Source: Baffinella frigidus (taxonomy: Eukaryota; Cryptophyceae; Cryptomonadales; Baffinellaceae). From it: a DNA stretch of 15,087 bases. Under the pieces are notes generated by a model. It was not told the DNA's origin. It searched no databases and saw only the letters and a program-made list of their open reading frames with translations. The position numbers were made by a program, and so were the translations under genes. Location: assembly GCA_026770585.1 (NCBI GenBank), contig MU646305.1:507473-522559 (forward strand). The letters run 5' to 3'. Shown piece by piece: positions 13,078 to 15,087 of the stretch; positions within the stretch are counted from its first letter, which is position 1; every line of letters begins with the position of its first letter.

Positions 13078-13236
13078 CTCTCTCGCCGCATCAAGCTCTT
13101 CCTTCACCCCCCCCGCCTCCCCCCGCGCCGCATCACGCTCCCCCTCGAACCCCCCAGCCCGCTCCTCCCAAACACACGCCTCCCGCCTCGCCGCCTCCCC
13201 CTCCCCCCGCATCTCCTCCAGGGCTGCCGTCGTCTC
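13078..13236 (-). CDS. Coiled-coil exon (53 codons), first copy of a duplicated exon
   Basis: Phase 0 in and out. It begins ETTAALEEMRGEGEAARREA, continues with VWEERAGGFEGERDAARGEA and ends GGVKEELDAARE before a GT donor (GTTTAC). The acceptor is CTGAAGCAG after C-rich heptamer DNA. From residue 13 on it is nearly identical to the next exon at 12878-13000, so this is a recent tandem exon duplication. Ala/Glu/Arg-rich coiled coil; no other domain seen. Confidence 0.75.
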
Positions 13237-13278
13237 CTGCTTCAGGGGTTGGGGTTCAGGGTTCAGGGTATGCGCCGC

Positions 13279-13350
13279 CTCCTTCCTCGCAACCACCCCC
13301 CGATGTCCCGCCTTAACCTCCCCTCGCAGCTCCTTGATCGCTGATGTCGC
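13279..13350 (-). CDS. Coiled-coil exon (24 codons) of the EMRGE repeat family
   Basis: Phase 0. It reads ATSAIKELRGEVKAGHRG followed by VVARKE. The acceptor is CCCGGAG before GCG; the usual CAG of sister copies has become CGG here, shifting the junction three bases. The donor is taken as AAGGAG followed by GC. The following 42 nt are in frame and without a stop, so read-through is possible. It is homologous to the exon starts at 13236, 12052 and 11943. Confidence 0.55.
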
Positions 13351-13900
13351 CTCCGGGTTGAGGGGTTGGGGTTTAGGGGGTGGGGTTTGGGGTTTGGGGT
13401 TTGGGGTGTGGGGTTGAGGGTTGCGGGTTTTGGGTGCAGGGTTTATGGTGTATGGTGTATGGTTTATGGTTTATGGTTTATGGTTTATGGTTTTCATGCC
13501 CTCGCAGCTCCTCGATCGCTGCCGTCGCCTCCTGGTTTAGGGGTTGGGGTTTGGGGTTTGGGGTTTAGGGTTGAGGGTTTATGGTTTATGGTTTATGGTT
13601 TATGGTTTATGGTTTATGGTTTATGGTTTATGGTTTATGGTTTATGGTCTATGGTTTATGGTTTATTGTTTATGGTTTATGGTTTATGGTTTTCATGGTT
13701 TATGGTTTATGGTTTTATGGTTTATGGTTTACGGTTTTTATGATTTATGGTTTATGGTGTATGGTGTATGGTGTATGGTTTATGGGTTTTATGGTGTATG
13801 GTTTATGGATTTTATGGTGTATGGTTTATGGTTTTATGGTTGATGGTTTATGGTTGACGGGTTATGGTTTATGGTTTATGGTTTATGGTTTATGGTTGAC
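13351..13900 (-). repeat. Heptamer-array intron (TTTATGG, TTTGGGG)
   Basis: Plus-strand TTTATGG units run through 13441-13492 and 13577-13895 in dozens of slightly varying copies. TTTGGGG/TTGGGGT units lie at 13352-13430 and 13538-13565. The array is locally homogeneous and differs from the canonical TTTAGGG by a substitution. On the gene strand it reads CCATAAA, which is pyrimidine-rich. It would form one 550-nt intron between exon 2 and the exon at 13279-13350. Confidence 0.85.
13500..13531 (-). pseudogene. Spare exon copy embedded in the heptamer intron
   Basis: After CTAAACCAG the minus strand reads EATAAIEELR, clearly a copy of the start of the exons at 13279-13350 (ATSAIKELRGE), 12005-12052 and 11870-11943 (TAAIEEMRGE). 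It keeps a good acceptor, but its only likely donor (GG followed by GCATG) leaves phase 2, which does not fit the next exon in phase 0. It is probably a skipped or dead copy. Confidence 0.5.
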
Positions 13901-14722
13901 CCGCAGCTGCGCGGCCATAGTCGCGCCCGCCTCATCCCCCGCGCCCCGCGCCTTCTCGAGATCTTCGTTCGCAGCGTCCAGCGCCGCCCGCACCCGCGCC
14001 ACCTCCCCCTGCGCCGCCTCCAGCGATCCCGCCATCTGGGACGAAGCCATCCTGCCCTCCTCGAGCGAGCGCGTCAACTCCGCGGCGGCAGCCCGCGCGG
14101 CGTCCAGGGCGGCGTTGGCCTTCTCGAGCTCCTCTCGCGCCTCCGCGCGCCCTTCGTTCGCAGCGAGAACCTCTTCGTTCGCAGCGAGAACCTCTTCGTT
14201 CGCAGAGAGAAGCCGCGCCTCCCCCTCCTCCACCTCCCGCCTTGTCACCTCAAGCGCAACCCTCGCCCCCTCCCGCTCCTCCTCCCCGCCGGCCCTCGCC
14301 GCTTCCAGCGCCCCGCCCGCCTCCTCCAGCGCGCGCCGCAACCCATCCGCGTCAGCCCGTGCAACTTCCAGCGCCGCGTCCCCCTCCTCGATCTTTTTGT
14401 TCGCAGAGAGAATCTCTTCGTTCACCTCCTGGATCTCCCCACGTGCGGCGGCGAGCGCCCCGTTCGTTGCGTCGACCGCACCCATCTGCTCTCTCCCCTC
14501 AGCCCGTTCGCGCTCGAGGGTTTGGAGGGCGTCGGATAGCTGCGCCCGGGCGTCGTCGAGCGCCGCCTTCCCGTCCGCAACCTCCCCCGTCATCTCCGCC
14601 ATGGCAGCCGTGGCCCCAGCGAGCAGCGCCTCCAACCGGCCCGCCTCGCTCTTCGCCGCCTCCAGCTCAGCTTCGCGCTTTACAATCACGTCAGTGCACG
14701 CTGCGCTTTCCTTCTCGAGGGC
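13901..14722 (-). CDS. Long coiled-coil exon 2 (274 codons)
   Basis: This is the largest and clearest coding block: 822 nt, phase 0 in and out, with no stop. It starts after a CCCGCCAG acceptor with ALEKESAACTDVIVKREAEL and ends at AAQLR before a GT donor. Nearly every residue fits a charged heptad coiled coil rich in Ala, Glu and Arg, with no proline-rich break. A 21-bp tandem repeat at about 14153-14213 encodes three copies of a seven-residue heptad (AANEEVL). A related heptad recurs near 14396 (NEEILSANKK). The open frame continues upstream of 14722 only in the wrong frame through heptamer repeat DNA, which supports an intron there. Expected to form a rod; partner and location cannot be told. 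Confidence 0.85.
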
Positions 14723-14798
14723 CTGGCGGGAGGGTGGAGGGGTCAGGGTCTCAGGTTCGCGCCTCGATTGTTCAGGGTGTAGGGTGTAGGTTTCGTGC
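14723..14798 (-). other. 76-nt GC-AG intron between exons 1 and 2
   Basis: On the sense strand this is C-rich heptamer-like DNA (CCTACACCCTACACCCTGAA) ending CTCCCGCCAG. The flank AATCGAGGC-A/G-CGAA occurs twice (14756-14769 and 14792-14805), so the exon edge has been partly copied into the intron. GC is the only donor that preserves the frame. Confidence 0.5.
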
Positions 14799-15026
14799 CT
14801 CGATTGCGGCTTCACGGTCGGACAGCTGCGCCTTCGCGTCGACGAGCGCTGCCTCCCCGCCCGCAACCTCCCCCCGCATGTCCCCCACGGCGGCGGTCAC
14901 GTCCGCGAGCTGCGATCGAAGCGCGTCGCGGGAGGTGGTCGCGTCGTGCAGGGAGACGTTGGCCTCTTGCAGGGTCGTGTTCGCTTCATGGAGGAGCGCG
15001 CCCAGCTGCCCCGCCTCCGCGCGCGC
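14799..15026 (-). CDS. Coiled-coil exon 1 of the window (partial gene, 76 codons)
   Basis: Open in phase 0 with strong heptad character; it includes LGALLHEANTTLQEANVSL and VTAAVGDMRGEVAGGEAAL. The best acceptor is GGAGCAG before GCG, after a CT-rich tract at 15070-15087; an acceptor three bases earlier is also possible. The donor is read as ATCGAG followed by GC, because the frame runs into a stop in the heptamer DNA beyond it and no GT is available. The segment aligns with residues in the next exon (ATAAMAEMTGEVADGKAAL then AQLSD), so the two exons share an internal repeat of about 40 residues. Function unknown beyond coiled-coil structure. Confidence 0.65.
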
Positions 15027-15087
15027 CTGCTCCAGAGGATCCAGGTCGGTTAGATGGCAGGAGAGACGTCAGCGAGAGAGAGCGAGA

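Larger units (their letters stand above)
336..15026 (-). other. Span of one multi-exon coiled-coil protein gene (25 exons proposed, both ends open)
   Basis: All convincing coding pieces lie on the minus strand. They share Ala/Glu/Arg/Leu-rich heptad composition and join in a consistent reading phase. Seen: exon ends are mostly AG or GG followed by GT or GC, and acceptors are AG mostly followed by G. Non-zero phase matches occur at 12351/12052, 11445/9964, 9813/8543, 4272/4122, 2501/2131 and 2087/1141. The summed product is about 1,050 to 1,090 residues. No signal peptide, membrane segment, globular domain, initiator ATG context or terminal stop was identified, so the gene is partial at both ends. 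Inference: one expanded gene for a long structural coiled-coil protein. Alternatives are two adjacent related genes, or a decaying pseudogene, since several spare exon copies carry stops. Confidence 0.65.

Noticed and set aside
13366-14789. Long plus-strand frame of 402 codons
   Set aside because: The first part is TTTATGG heptamer translation (WFMVYGL) and the rest is antisense to the coiled-coil exon, where codon structure favours the minus strand.
1-15087. tRNA or rRNA genes
   Set aside because: I saw no cloverleaf with a TTCGAA-type T arm and no ribosomal RNA core motifs on either strand.

Overview
This window looks like eukaryotic, probably algal or other protist, nuclear DNA. There is no bacterial-style gene packing. 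Canonical plant/alga-type telomere-like heptamers (TTTAGGG and point variants) fill the spacers. All convincing coding sequence is short, GC-rich exons on the minus strand, separated by repeat-filled introns. GC as well as GT splice donors, and a G right after most acceptor AGs, resemble what is reported for dinoflagellates. Haptophytes and some green algae cannot be excluded, and I do not name a species.

The main content is one very expanded gene read right to left (minus strand, about 15026 down to 336). It encodes a long Ala/Glu/Arg-rich coiled-coil protein. I assembled 25 exons by eye whose reading phases fit from one to the next. Six junctions match in a non-zero phase without being forced. 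Together they give roughly 1,050 to 1,090 residues, about 3.2 kb of 15 kb. Both ends of the gene lie outside the window: no convincing start codon, stop codon or promoter was seen. The protein cannot be named, because coiled coils of this type occur in golgins, centrosomal, kinetochore, filament and motor-tail proteins.

Layout in gene order: 15026-13901 holds a long coiled-coil exon pair. 13900-13351 is a TTTATGG/TTTGGGG heptamer intron. 13350-12351 is a cluster of tandemly duplicated exons with 42-187 nt introns, one of which is made almost entirely of a fold-back element. 12350-11445 has telomere-like introns and a minisatellite intron flanked by a 14-bp direct repeat. 11444-9965 holds interleaved inverted repeats and exon copies. 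9964-7012 has three exons between AT/CT microsatellites and several long palindromes. 7011-6194 is an array of degenerate exon-end copies and telomere-like DNA. 6187-3563 has six smaller exons. 3562-2575 holds three fold-back elements and spare exon copies. 2574-336 holds the last five exons between a GAA tract, palindromes, a 44-bp array and a 26-bp array.

The notable biology is how the gene seems to have grown. Exons and parts of exons are duplicated many times, some copies with stops. Introns consist of locally homogenised heptamers or of fold-back elements. Some insertions sit exactly at splice junctions inside direct repeats, which recalls intron-generating (introner) elements. All boundaries are ab initio readings without transcript support.
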